42,189 bases of DNA from Prochlorococcus sp. AG-418-F08 (GTDB taxonomy: Bacteria > Cyanobacteriota > Cyanobacteriia > PCC-6307 > Cyanobiaceae). Made by a program: the position numbers and the translations under genes. The stretch covers positions 1-42,189 of the forward strand of contig QCLV01000011.1 in NCBI GenBank assembly GCA_003214295.1. Direction: 5' to 3'. The notes below the pieces were generated by a model. The model had not been told where the DNA came from. It made no database searches and saw only the letters and a list, made by a program, of their open reading frames with translations. Positions 27,915-36,505 of this stretch are shown here, one piece after another. The number at the start of each line of letters is the position of its first letter. Position 1 is the stretch's first letter.

Positions 27915-28295
27915 TTAACATCTATCTGCCCTTAATTTTGAAGCACCTCTTAAATATGGATGTTTTAAGGAAATATTTGGTGGCAACAAAACTTGTGCCA
28001 TTATTCTTATACAATAATTGACATCATTAGGAACATACATTTGTTGACAATCTAAAAATGCTACTAAGTCAAGTCCATTACATTTCCTTGCGATTGAAGC
28101 AGGGAAACATACATCTAAATCTTTTGTAGTGGTGAATGTAATGGATAATATGTTCTCCTTTAAAAGATTGTTGCGGGAAATTAACTCATCAATTAGTTCC
28201 ACTACAGCATCCTCTAATTCTTTAAAAGAATTCCCAGTTGCTGTAGTAGCCCCTCGAATAAATGTAAGTTTATAATCATCTTTCATTTTTTTCAT
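27915..28295 (-). CDS. aroH: Chorismate mutase, AroH type
   Basis: 126 residues of the trimeric AroH fold. FIRGATTATGNSFKEL (9-24) holds the active-site Arg. ILSITFTTTKDLDVCFPASIAR carries the FTxTxDLxxxFPA signature with its conserved Asp, and MAQVLLP and HPYLRGASKLRAD give the C-terminal Tyr-Leu-Arg block. It converts chorismate to prephenate for phenylalanine and tyrosine synthesis. A second Met (28286) is an alternative start. The ten-base gap after sppA suggests co-transcription. Confidence 0.9.
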   Translation of the reverse strand: MKKMKDDYKLTFIRGATTATGNSFKELEDAVVELIDELISRNNLLKENILSITFTTTKDLDVCFPASIARKCNGLDLVAFLDCQQMYVPNDVNYCIRIMAQVLLPPNISLKHPYLRGASKLRADRC

Positions 28296-28305
28296 ACATG
28301 TTTAT

Positions 28306-29115
28306 TTAGGGCTTATATAACCAGAGTATTTTATTAGATGAATCAATCTCAAAAAAGATATTATTGATAACTTTCTCAAAAATTTTACTTCCAGGAATTA
28401 ATCCAAGTATTTTCTTCTTTTTCTTACCAAAAGTTAAGGGCTGAATTTTAGGATCAATATTAACCATTTTGGCAGCGATCTCTCTCGCAACAAATTCATC
28501 ACCAACTTCATCAACAAGACCTAATTCTTTTGCTTGCGTCCCAGTAAAAATTCTTCCATCGGCAAATTTTCTAACTTCTTCAATAGGTAAATTTCTGCCA
28601 ACGGCAACCGCTTCAGTAAATTGTTTGTAACTTTCATCTATTAAGCCTTGAAGTAGTTCTCTACCTTCTTTACTCAAAGGTTTATCTGGAGAAAGTATGT
28701 CTTTAAATACACCGCTTTTAACAGTTTCGAATTTAATGCCAACTTTATCTAACAATTCAGATAAATTATTTCCTCTTATAATTACACCAATAGAACCTGT
28801 AATTGTGCCTGGATTGGCAACTATTTTGTCAGATGCAACACCAATGTAAACGCCTCCAGATGCTGATATATTCCCAAAACTAGCAATGACTTTACATCCA
28901 TTATCTTTTAATCTGTTAATAGCAGAGTATATTTCTTGGCTATCTCCAACGGTACCTCCGGGTGAATCAATTCTCACGATTAAAGCAGGAAATTCTCTAT
29001 CCTCAATTTGTTTAAGAGCTTTAAGGACAGAGACTCTTGTTGAACTTGTAATAGGCTCATCAATTACAATACGAGCCATTCTTTTTTTTGACTTTCGTCT
29101 AAAAGGCCAAATCAT
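28306..29115 (-). CDS. sppA: Signal peptide peptidase SppA, short form
   Basis: 269 residues, S49 family. ALIVRIDSPGGTVGDSQEIY contains the substrate-binding block. The catalytic Ser is probably Ser86 in GNISASGGVYI, and the partner Lys is Lys133 in ETVKSGVFKDILSPDKPL. TGSIGVI and DGRIFTGTQAKELGLVDEVGD are also family blocks. It degrades cleaved signal peptides, and in cyanobacteria some SppA act on light-harvesting components. No clear N-terminal membrane helix is seen (the start is MIWPFRRKSKKRM), as in the short, soluble cyanobacterial forms. It heads the minus-strand run. Confidence 0.94.
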   Translation of the reverse strand: MIWPFRRKSKKRMARIVIDEPITSSTRVSVLKALKQIEDREFPALIVRIDSPGGTVGDSQEIYSAINRLKDNGCKVIASFGNISASGGVYIGVASDKIVANPGTITGSIGVIIRGNNLSELLDKVGIKFETVKSGVFKDILSPDKPLSKEGRELLQGLIDESYKQFTEAVAVGRNLPIEEVRKFADGRIFTGTQAKELGLVDEVGDEFVAREIAAKMVNIDPKIQPLTFGKKKKKILGLIPGSKIFEKVINNIFFEIDSSNKILWLYKP

Positions 29116-29167
29116 TTTTTTAAGGTAAATACACGAAACTACTTTAAAAAGATTATCAGCAGACCTA

Positions 29168-30109
29168 ATGAATTCAATCCTAAATTGGTTTTTAATGATA
29201 CTCCCTTTTGCACTTTGGGGAACTTCAATGGCGGCTATGACCCCCTTGGTATCTAGTGCTAGCCCCGAGTTTGTGGCCTCTTTAAGATTACTTCCTGCAG
29301 GAATTCTTGTTCTAATAACAACATATTTGCTTAAAAGGGATTTGAAAATTTATAAGTGTGACTTGAAGTGGTTTTTTGTTTTTACAATTGTCGACGCTAC
29401 TTTTTTTCAGTTGTTTTTAACTTACGGTATTGAAAAAACTGGAGCAGGTCTAGGTTCTGTATTGATTGATTCTCAACCTCTTTTAGTAGCAATTTTAGCA
29501 AGGGCAATTTTCGGAAATTTAATTAATCCAATAGGATGGTTAGGCTTACTTTTTGGTTTAGGAGGAATAGTATTCTTGGGAGTGCCTCAAGAATTTCTAG
29601 GAAATTGGTGGTTGATGTCTGATATGGCAATGAATGATGTTGAATTTAACTTCGGAGAACTCTGGATGCTTGCAGCTTCGCTTGCTATGGCACTTGGAAC
29701 TATATTAATTAGATTTACTTGTACTAAAAGTGACCCAGTCGCAGTTACAGGTTGGCATATGGTCTTAGGAAGTTTTCCCTTAATAATTAAGCATTGCCTA
29801 CAATCAAATTTTCTAATAGTTCCAGATTGGTCGATATTTGATTGGGGACTAATGTCATTTGCAAGTATTTTTGGAGGGGCTTTAGCTTATGGATTGTTTT
29901 TCTATTTTGCTAATAATAAAGAAATTACTGGATTTAGTACTCTTGCATTTTTAACTCCTGTATTTGCTCTTCTGAGTGGAGGTATTTGGTTAAATGAAAG
30001 ACTTACTACTGTGCAATGGGTAGGGGTGGTTTTTGTTCTTATTTCAGTATTTTTTGTAAGTCAGAGAAGGTCTCTATGGGAAAATAAACTCACTGACAAT
30101 ACTATTTAA
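29168..30109 (+). CDS. EamA/DMT-family transporter
   Basis: 313 residues with ten membrane helices arranged as two EamA repeats. WFLMILPFALWGTSMAAM opens the first, and GELWMLAASLAMALGTILIRF opens the second. Late motifs FLTPVFALLSGGIWLNERLT and the final GVVFVLISVFFV are typical for drug/metabolite transporters. The substrate is unknown. It is divergent from sppA (52-base gap) and followed after 47 bases by a glycosyltransferase gene. Confidence 0.88.
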   Translation: MNSILNWFLMILPFALWGTSMAAMTPLVSSASPEFVASLRLLPAGILVLITTYLLKRDLKIYKCDLKWFFVFTIVDATFFQLFLTYGIEKTGAGLGSVLIDSQPLLVAILARAIFGNLINPIGWLGLLFGLGGIVFLGVPQEFLGNWWLMSDMAMNDVEFNFGELWMLAASLAMALGTILIRFTCTKSDPVAVTGWHMVLGSFPLIIKHCLQSNFLIVPDWSIFDWGLMSFASIFGGALAYGLFFYFANNKEITGFSTLAFLTPVFALLSGGIWLNERLTTVQWVGVVFVLISVFFVSQRRSLWENKLTDNTI

Positions 30110-30156
30110 TTAGTTCCTTGGTATAAAAATTCTTCTTAGAGTTAATAGTTTAAATA

Positions 30157-31233
30157 ATGCGCATAGTTCTAATGAGTACTCCAATAGGTTTCCTTGGAAG
30201 CGGCAAAGGAGGAGGAGTTGAATTAACTTTAAACTCTTTAGTTACAGGCTTGCTTTCTTTAGGACACTCTGTAGATGTAGTAGCACCTAAGAATTCAAAA
30301 TTATATTACTGTAATGAAAAAGCAAATTTACATTTTGTTGATGGTGAAGACCAAATTAGTTGGCAGCATCAAAATTACAATAGTCCGGTAAGTATCCCAG
30401 ATGATTCACTTTTAGTAGGAATGCTTGAAAAGGGATTAGATCTTGCTAAAAAGGCAGATGTATTATTAAACATGTCTTATGATTGGTTGCCTATTTGGAT
30501 GACATTAAATGTAAAGATACCCATTGCACATATTATTAGCATGGGATCTGAGAGTTCAGTAATTAGTAACTTAATTGCAAAGGTATACGATGAACATCCA
30601 TATAATTTTGCTTTTCATTCAAAAATACAAGCTAATGATTATCCATTTATAAAAAAGCCAGTAATTATTGGTAATGGTTTTAAATTAGATAACTATACTT
30701 TTCGAGATTCAGTCAAGGGACCTTTGGCATGGGTAGGGCGAGTGGCTCCCGAGAAAGGTCTAGAGGACGCAGTTTATGTTGCTAATAAACTTGGCGAAAA
30801 ACTAAAGGTTTGGGGTGTCAAAGAAGATGAGGCCTATGCCTCAAAGATAGAACAATCTTTCCCTCAAGACACAATAGATTGGATGGGTTTTTTATCAACC
30901 AATGAATTACAAAAAGAACTAGGTAAATGTAGGGTGTTGCTAAATACTCCGAAATGGAATGAGGCATATGGGAACGTAGTTGTTGAAGCCTTAGCCTGTG
31001 GGGTGCCAGTGATAGCTTACAAAAGGGGAGGACCTAGTGAAATTATTAAGCATGGGCAAACAGGGTATCTTGCTGATCCTGATGATAAAAAAAATATGCT
31101 TTCTTATGTTGAGATTATTGAAAAAATAAAGCGTAAGAAATGTAGAGAATGGGTAGAAAAAAATGCCTCCACAGATATATTTGCTAACAAGGTTGTGAAC
31201 TGGCTTAATAGGTTAATGAAAGAATATAAATAA
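30157..31233 (+). CDS. Family 4 glycosyltransferase
   Basis: 358 residues with two Rossmann domains. The N-terminal glycine-rich block GFLGSGKGGGVELTLNSL binds the acceptor side. The C-terminal donor domain starts with AWVGRVAPEKGLEDAV and has the E-x7-E motif in EAYGNVVVEALACGVPVIAYKRGGPSEII. This is the GT-B, retaining GT4 pattern. The donor sugar is unknown. It lies 15 bases before the ArnT-like gene, so the two probably act in one pathway of lipid or cell-surface glycosylation. Confidence 0.9.
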   Translation: MRIVLMSTPIGFLGSGKGGGVELTLNSLVTGLLSLGHSVDVVAPKNSKLYYCNEKANLHFVDGEDQISWQHQNYNSPVSIPDDSLLVGMLEKGLDLAKKADVLLNMSYDWLPIWMTLNVKIPIAHIISMGSESSVISNLIAKVYDEHPYNFAFHSKIQANDYPFIKKPVIIGNGFKLDNYTFRDSVKGPLAWVGRVAPEKGLEDAVYVANKLGEKLKVWGVKEDEAYASKIEQSFPQDTIDWMGFLSTNELQKELGKCRVLLNTPKWNEAYGNVVVEALACGVPVIAYKRGGPSEIIKHGQTGYLADPDDKKNMLSYVEIIEKIKRKKCREWVEKNASTDIFANKVVNWLNRLMKEYK

Positions 31234-31248
31234 ACTAAATTTTTTTAA

Positions 31249-33054
31249 ATGATTTTTGTTAAATCAAACAAAAGGTTTATAACCTTACTGATAATTTTAG
31301 TTTGTGGGTTCATAATATTTATCTTTGGTATAGGTAGTACAGGACTGGTGGATGAAACTCCCCCTTTATTTGCTGCTGCTGCAAGGGCAATGAGTGAATC
31401 TGGTGATTGGCTAACTCCAAAAGTCAATGGAATGTTCCGTTTTGATAAGCCTCCACTAATATATTGGCTAATGGGTTTTTTTTACTCATTACCGAAAAAT
31501 GAGATTTGGGATAGTTTAGGGACATTTTCAGCAAGACTCCCTTCAGCTTTGGGATCATTATTTTTAATGTTGATGATTGGTGATACGTTGTTTTGCTGGC
31601 CACAGAAGGGTGATAGGAAATTTGTCACTCCAATAGTTGCGTCATTAGGCTTTGCTCTATCTCCATTGATAATTATTTGGAGTAGAACTGCTGTAAGTGA
31701 TGCTCTTTTAACTGGAACCTTAGGGATTAGCCTGCTGTTGTTTTGGCGAAGAATGGCAAGTGAAAATGATGATCAATGCATTTCAGCGTGGATATTTCTA
31801 GGATTTGCAATCTTAACTAAAGGACCTGTTGCATTTGTTTTGGCAACATTGACTATTACATCTTTCTTGTTTATTCAGAAGGATTGGAGAAGTTTGCTGC
31901 GCAAGATACATCTTAAAAAAGGTTTTTTCATAACTATCCTAATAAGTGTTCCATGGTACATTTTAGAATTAATAAAAGAAGGAAAACCTTTTTGGGACAA
32001 TTTTTTTGGTTATCATAATTTTCAAAGATTCACTTCAGTTGTCAATAATCATGCAGAACCATTCTGGTTTTTTCTTTACATAATGATTTTAGCTTCATTG
32101 CCATTTACTCCTTTTTTGTTTCACGGGATATTTGAAACTTTTAAAGATTTCTTGAAAAGTTCAAATAAAAGTTGCAATGTCACTCAAACCTTATATATAT
32201 ATTCTCTATGTTGGTTAACATCAGTTTTGATCTTCTTTAGTATTTCTGCGACGAAACTACCAAGCTATTGGATGCCAGCAATCCCAGCAGCAGCGATATT
32301 AATAAGTAATAGCTTTTTAAGCTTAAAAAATTTAAATAAAAGTTATTTATATTTATGGATTTTTAATATCTTAATTTTGTTCGGTGTATCAGTAGCATTC
32401 TTTTTCTCAAATATTTGGTTAAGTTCAATAAATGATCCTGAAATGCCTAACCTTACATCTGAACTAATAAGTTCAGGGATAATTTTTAAAGCCAGATTTT
32501 TCTTTTCTTTATTTTCAATACTTGCAATAATTGTATTTTCTCTAAAGTCCAAATATATTCTCCTTTATCTTCAGATTTTTATGTTAATGGGACAATCTTT
32601 TTTGATGCCGCCAATTAGAAAATTAGCTGATACTTCTAGGCAATTACCTTTGAGGAATATTTCAAAGCTAATTTTAAATATTCGTGAGGGGAATGAAACT
32701 CTAGCTATGATTGGGATAAGAAAACCCTCTTTACATTATTATTCGCGACAAATAGTTTTTTATGAACCAAATACTAAAGAGGGGTTAATAAACCTTTCAG
32801 AGAGATTAGCTAATGATCAGAGGAAAAATTATGAAGATCAACCTAATTATGAATACAAATCTTTATTAGTCGTGATAGATGACTATTCTTCTAAGAAACC
32901 ACATTGGATAAATATTAATCATCAAAAACTTGGCGAATATGGGATTTATAATTTATGGCGGCTTCAGAAAAGTGATCTTAATCAGTATTCGGAATTTCTA
33001 CTGAATAAGGGTTATAAGTCTGATTGGAAAAGTAGAAAAGTTGAGAAATTTTAA
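31249..33054 (+). CDS. ArnT/GT39-type membrane glycosyltransferase
   Basis: 601 residues, with about twelve membrane helices and a C-terminal soluble domain (from about 470). The first periplasmic loop carries the diagnostic DE motif: GLVDETPPLFAAAARAMSESG, followed by MFRFDKPPLIYWLMGF. This matches polyprenyl-phosphate-dependent enzymes of the PMT/ArnT family, which move a sugar from undecaprenyl phosphate to lipid A or proteins on the outer face. ILTKGPVAFV and a FSISATKLPSYWMPAIPAAA block are also typical. It probably uses the product of the adjacent GT4 enzyme or a similar one; the target is unknown. The stop overlaps the stop of the next minus-strand gene by four bases. Confidence 0.88.
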   Translation: MIFVKSNKRFITLLIILVCGFIIFIFGIGSTGLVDETPPLFAAAARAMSESGDWLTPKVNGMFRFDKPPLIYWLMGFFYSLPKNEIWDSLGTFSARLPSALGSLFLMLMIGDTLFCWPQKGDRKFVTPIVASLGFALSPLIIIWSRTAVSDALLTGTLGISLLLFWRRMASENDDQCISAWIFLGFAILTKGPVAFVLATLTITSFLFIQKDWRSLLRKIHLKKGFFITILISVPWYILELIKEGKPFWDNFFGYHNFQRFTSVVNNHAEPFWFFLYIMILASLPFTPFLFHGIFETFKDFLKSSNKSCNVTQTLYIYSLCWLTSVLIFFSISATKLPSYWMPAIPAAAILISNSFLSLKNLNKSYLYLWIFNILILFGVSVAFFFSNIWLSSINDPEMPNLTSELISSGIIFKARFFFSLFSILAIIVFSLKSKYILLYLQIFMLMGQSFLMPPIRKLADTSRQLPLRNISKLILNIREGNETLAMIGIRKPSLHYYSRQIVFYEPNTKEGLINLSERLANDQRKNYEDQPNYEYKSLLVVIDDYSSKKPHWININHQKLGEYGIYNLWRLQKSDLNQYSEFLLNKGYKSDWKSRKVEKF

Positions 33055-33302
33055 CAAAGCTTCTTTTTAAGAAGAGCCTTTTTAAGATCATCAACACTAC
33101 ATTTACTAGGGATATTAATTTCATTTAAATCTTCTAGTAATTCAAGGTCGATTACAGAATCCTCCGCTAAAAAACTAAAAACTTCATTAATGCTTATTCC
33201 CATATCTTGGGCCATTTCCGAGATAAGCCTTAAAGTATCCTTCCTTACAGAAATCCTGAGATCTAAAGGAATGTATTCATTTTCAGGGTTTGCTGACTTC
33301 AT
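33051..33302 (-). CDS. Small ribbon-helix-helix-like protein
   Basis: 83 residues. IPLDLRISVRKDTLRLISEMAQDMGISINEVFSFL could be a ribbon-helix-helix: a short strand (LRISV), then two helices separated by MGIS. The C-terminal half is acidic, then basic (VDDLKKALLKKKLC). This may be a CopG-like DNA-binding protein or an antitoxin-type protein, but no toxin gene is next to it. It converges with the ArnT-like gene, sharing four bases at the stops. Confidence 0.6.
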   Translation of the reverse strand: MKSANPENEYIPLDLRISVRKDTLRLISEMAQDMGISINEVFSFLAEDSVIDLELLEDLNEINIPSKCSVDDLKKALLKKKLC

Positions 33303-33395
33303 AACCTAAATCTTAAGACATTATGTAGTTATCGGGATATATTGTTTACAATTGTCATCAATCATGCTCCCTTTTTCAAGCGCTTTCTTAATCCC

Positions 33396-34184
33396 TTAAT
33401 TTAATGCATGCATAAAAATTGTCAGTAGGGGAATTGTAACTATTGAAAATAAAGTTGTAGTAAAAAGAATTTTTGAGGCAATCTTTTGATTAACTCCATA
33501 AGCTTCTGCCATTAAAATTGTCGATATCGCCGTTGGGGTTCCTGCCTGAAGAATCACTGCAAATGATTGATAGAAATTGAAATTCAATACTTTACTTATT
33601 AAAAAAATAAGAAAAGGAAGAATAAATAACTTTAAAAAAATTGAAAATTTAATTTCTTCATTAAGTTCAAAAAAATTATCTTTTTGATTTGTTATTGATC
33701 CAATTCTCGATCCTACAACTATTATCGCAAAAGCAATTACTATTCTTGCTGGTATCCAAAGGTAATTACCCAATATATCGTTAATTTGAAAAAGATATGC
33801 AAAAAGTACACCAATAATGCCTCTTGATGCAGGACTATTTATCAATGCATTTATTAATCCTTTGATATTTAGGATATCTTTGTTCTGGAATTTTTTTTCT
33901 ATAAGGAAAAAAGGTCCAAATATCCAAGCAAATAGTGTTGTTCCTAAATCAAATCCGATGGTAAAGTTTATTGTTGATGAAGGTAGAAGCGCTATTGCTA
34001 TTGGTATCCCAAGAAATGATGTATTACCTATTAAGCCTGCTAGTTGCAGTGTGTAATTTGGGAGTTTGTGTTTAAATATTGGAAATTTGTTTATTACGAT
34101 TATTAAAAATCCAATTAAGGAAAATGCCAAAAATGCGCTTTTTATAAGGTTTATATCTATACCCTCTTTTAATAAAAGCCCCAT
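33396..34184 (-). CDS. AEC-family (auxin efflux carrier-like) transporter; true N-terminus lies upstream
   Basis: 262 residues from the first usable ATG. About eight membrane helices, with NYTLQLAGLIGNTSFLGIPIAIALLPSS and the later FAVILQAGTPTAISTILMAEAYGVN matching the AEC family. The open frame continues 45 codons upstream (to 34319) with family-like sequence: ALFTNIIPFLVFGFFLGKK, then ARPLIRFGIPLSV. That stretch has no ATG, GTG or TTG; the codon after the stop at 34320-34322 is ATA. So the intact protein would be about 307 residues, but it must start at a rare codon, or the gene has lost its start and makes a truncated product missing the first helix. Confidence 0.75.
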   Translation of the reverse strand: MGLLLKEGIDINLIKSAFLAFSLIGFLIIVINKFPIFKHKLPNYTLQLAGLIGNTSFLGIPIAIALLPSSTINFTIGFDLGTTLFAWIFGPFFLIEKKFQNKDILNIKGLINALINSPASRGIIGVLFAYLFQINDILGNYLWIPARIVIAFAIIVVGSRIGSITNQKDNFFELNEEIKFSIFLKLFILPFLIFLISKVLNFNFYQSFAVILQAGTPTAISTILMAEAYGVNQKIASKILFTTTLFSIVTIPLLTIFMHALN

Positions 34185-34389
34185 TACACTTAATGGTATG
34201 CCAAATCTTATTAGAGGTCTTGCAATGTATTTCGATATATTTGGTATCTTCTTCCCAAGAAAAAAACCAAATACTAAGAAGGGAATAATATTAGTAAAAA
34301 GAGCGTAGATGGTATTTATTCAATATTCAGTAAAGTAATATTAACTTGCCGGCGTGCCGTCAAAAGTTCTTTTATTACGCAGAGATAGA

Positions 34390-34623
34390 TTAAATTACTT
34401 TCCATATCGCTTTATCGGGAATTAATGGAGGTTTATATAGATCTTCTGGTTCTTGTGTAGAAACTCTCCAATTAGGGACTCTACAAGTTACGTAAGCAGG
34501 ACTTTCTATTAAAATGCCAGGTTTCTCGTCGAATGTACAAGTAAAACCTTCTTTCCAATAACCTCCATTATTTATACTGCCTTTAAACCAAACCCAGCAT
34601 TTTGAAGTTTTCAAGAGCGGCAA
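34390..34623 (-). CDS. Conserved small protein of unknown function
   Basis: 77 residues from a TTG start; a second TTG three codons later (before KTSKCW) may be the real start. The sequence has a dense, ordered pattern of aromatic residues and cysteines (CWVWFKGSINNGGYWKEGFTC, in two pieces here) ending in DKAIWKVI. This looks like a genuine small soluble family and not chance. I recognise the style from marine picocyanobacteria but cannot give a function. No signal peptide. Its neighbours are an AEC transporter and a SemiSWEET gene on the same strand. Confidence 0.65.
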   Translation of the reverse strand: MPLLKTSKCWVWFKGSINNGGYWKEGFTCTFDEKPGILIESPAYVTCRVPNWRVSTQEPEDLYKPPLIPDKAIWKVI

Positions 34624-34698
34624 AAATTACTATTCATAATAGACGAAATTATAGTAATAACTCCTTAATTTAATACTATGAAGATAATTATTACTAAC

Positions 34699-34956
34699 TC
34701 AAGATTTTGAAAAATATATTTTTGAGACTAATATCGAGAGATTTAGGATTAGGGTAATTAAATTAGCTATTAATATTGGTGTAGATGATATTTTATAACC
34801 GTAGATAATCCATGAAAGAACTCCTATAATGAACAATATTAATGTCGTCAAAGAGACATCATCTGCCTTTTTTGTCTTTAAAGTCTTTATCAGTTGAGGA
34901 AGAAATGCAGCTGTTGTTAAAATCGCAGCAAAATATCCAAATATATCCACATTCAT
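34699..34956 (-). CDS. SemiSWEET-type sugar transporter
   Basis: 85 residues with three membrane helices in the PQ-loop arrangement. FGYFAAILTTAAFLPQLIKTLKTKKADDVSL carries the PQ motif at the end of helix 1 (FLPQ, about residues 18-21), and helix 2 ends in GVLSWIIYGYKI. SemiSWEETs form dimers that pass sugars across the membrane. The gene is five bases downstream of the peroxiredoxin-like gene on the same strand, so the two are probably co-transcribed. Confidence 0.85.
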   Translation of the reverse strand: MNVDIFGYFAAILTTAAFLPQLIKTLKTKKADDVSLTTLILFIIGVLSWIIYGYKISSTPILIANLITLILNLSILVSKIYFSKS

Positions 34957-34961
34957 AAAAA

Positions 34962-35696
34962 TTATTCTTTTATTAAATCAGACAAAAATCCAAGGGGGTT
35001 TCTCATGTTTGATGAATATCCAAGCACATCATTTGAAAAAAAATCATAAATAACTTGATTTTCTTCATTCATAAAAAAAGTAGCACCTCTTTGAGGAAGA
35101 TATTTTTCATGAAGAATATAATCACCCCAGTTTCGTATTATTTCATTCATATTATTTAATCTAAATGTTGCTAATTCAAATGGTCTCAAATAACCATCCC
35201 CGAAAACTTGTTTGAAAGAATTTCCTGAAAATTTTAGGAATTTTAAAATGTCAATTTTCTCAAATTCTGAATAGATTTGCTTTCCTTTACGATCTCCTGT
35301 GTAGCCTCTAATAACTTCTTTGATTGTTTTAAAAGAATTTACTCCAGATAACATCAGTAGCATATTGATCCACCCTCCAAAACCAATATCTAAACCTCTC
35401 GAGATTTCTAGATCATTATGGATTTTGTTATCAGAGACAACTATTAAATTTTTTGCAGGAAAGCCAGTAAAAGTACAAAATTTCTCTTTTCCAATTTGGT
35501 TCCCAATTGCGATGGCAAATATATCTAAATTTTTATCTTCATGATTATCGATAAAATTTTTCAAATTTATTGCGTATTCAAAGCTATCAAAATCTCCCAA
35601 TAAGCCAAATAAAATAATTAATTTATATTTTTTCCGCCCGTAAAAGTTAAATTTTTCAACAAGATTATTGATATTGTTTTGAATTTTGCAAGTCAC
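34962..35696 (-). CDS. Peroxiredoxin-like (AhpC/TSA_2-type) family protein
   Basis: 244 residues from a GTG start. LIILFGLLGDFDSFEYAINL and IGKEKFCTFTGFPAKNLIVV resemble the thioredoxin-fold, AhpC/TSA_2-like proteins found in picocyanobacteria. VIRGYTGDRKGKQI and a late block RPFELATFRLNNMNEIIRNWG plus YLPQRGATFFMNEENQVIY, with the RGATF pattern of this group, support it. There is no CxxC redox pair; the only Cys residues are Cys3 and Cys103 (approximately). A peroxidase role is therefore uncertain. It sits beside a SemiSWEET gene and upstream (divergently) of the flavodoxin gene. Confidence 0.5.
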   Translation of the reverse strand: MTCKIQNNINNLVEKFNFYGRKKYKLIILFGLLGDFDSFEYAINLKNFIDNHEDKNLDIFAIAIGNQIGKEKFCTFTGFPAKNLIVVSDNKIHNDLEISRGLDIGFGGWINMLLMLSGVNSFKTIKEVIRGYTGDRKGKQIYSEFEKIDILKFLKFSGNSFKQVFGDGYLRPFELATFRLNNMNEIIRNWGDYILHEKYLPQRGATFFMNEENQVIYDFFSNDVLGYSSNMRNPLGFLSDLIKE

Positions 35697-35752
35697 GATG
35701 ATTTAAATATTTTATAAATTATTCCCAAAAAAAATTTTCTTACCTTGCTAAG

Positions 35753-35758
35753 TATAAT
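35753..35758 (+). promoter_or_regulatory. Candidate -10 box for the flavodoxin gene
   Basis: TATAAT 79 bases before the ATG, predicting a leader of about 73 bases. No clear -35 is visible; TTTTCT at 35735-35740 is too close. The leader shows no obvious structured element. Confidence 0.4.
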
Positions 35759-35837
35759 ATTTTACATGAAAAAGTTTTTAAAGAAATTAATTTAATGTTT
35801 TTAGATTTTATTATTCTAAGGTAAACATTTTGAAGTT

Positions 35838-36362
35838 ATGACTGTAGGAATTTATTACGCAACTACAACTGGAAAAACTGAAGACGTAGCAGATCGTCTT
35901 CACAACTTTATTTCTTCTGCAGAAGCACCCAAAGATGTATCTGATGTGGATGATCTTTCAGAACTTGAAGGTCTTGATGGAATTATTTGTGGTATTCCTA
36001 CTTGGAATACTGGTGCTGATGAAGAAAGATCAGGAACAGCTTGGGACTCGATTTTAGAGGATATCGGTGAACTAAGTTTATCAGGCAAAAAAGTAGCAAT
36101 TTTTGGTTTAGGAGATTCTTCTACTTATACAGAAAACTATTGTGATGCTATGGAAGAACTTCATGGCTACTTCACCAAAGCGGGTGCCGAAATGGTCGGT
36201 TACGTAGATAAATCTTCTTATACGTTTGATGAATCTAAAAGTGTCATTGGAGAAAGCTTTTGCGGATTACCTCTTGATGAGGACAGTGAATCTGATTTGA
36301 CCGATTCTCGTCTTGAACAATGGGCTACTCAGTTAAAGAGCGAAATCCCCTCATTGGCTTAA
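35838..36362 (+). CDS. isiB: Flavodoxin
   Basis: 174 residues, a long-chain flavodoxin. The phosphate loop for FMN is ATTTGKTEDVADRL (residues 8-21). The two FMN-stacking loops are GIPTWNTGADEERSGTAWD (Trp at about 57) and GLGDSSTYTENYCDAMEEL (Tyr at about 98). The protein is very acidic, as usual for an electron carrier. It replaces ferredoxin when iron is scarce. The next gene is an IsiA-like antenna, so the pair forms an isi-type iron-stress locus, though in the order isiB then pcb. Confidence 0.96.
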   Translation: MTVGIYYATTTGKTEDVADRLHNFISSAEAPKDVSDVDDLSELEGLDGIICGIPTWNTGADEERSGTAWDSILEDIGELSLSGKKVAIFGLGDSSTYTENYCDAMEELHGYFTKAGAEMVGYVDKSSYTFDESKSVIGESFCGLPLDEDSESDLTDSRLEQWATQLKSEIPSLA

Positions 36363-36389
36363 GCTTTTGGAGATATTACTTTCCCTGTT

Positions 36390-36457
36390 TGTAACATTTG
36401 TTCTTTTACAATATGTTTTTTTTACATAAGTAATTAAATCTGTAAAGAACATGTAAA
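36390..36457. promoter_or_regulatory. Cluster of five TGTAA/TTACA half-sites upstream of pcb
   Basis: The half-sites lie at 36390 (TGTAA), 36406 (TTACA), 36422 (TTACA), 36441 (TGTAA) and 36452 (TGTAA). The first pair forms a perfect inverted repeat with an 11-base spacer; the third and fourth form an outward pair. ACATGT (36449-36454) is a palindrome. None fits the NtcA site (GTA-N8-TAC). The cluster is suggestive of an operator, but no known factor can be named. Confidence 0.4.
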
Positions 36458-36505
36458 AACAATACTGATTAGAAATATGCTCAACATGCTGTTTACTTAA
36501 ATCAA

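Noticed and set aside
33051..33302. Toxin-antitoxin pair at the ribbon-helix-helix gene
   Set aside because: No small toxin gene lies next to it; both neighbours are large membrane proteins.
36390..36410. NtcA site upstream of pcb
   Set aside because: The inverted TGTAA arms are 11 bases apart, so the inner GTA and TAC are not separated by the eight bases that NtcA needs.
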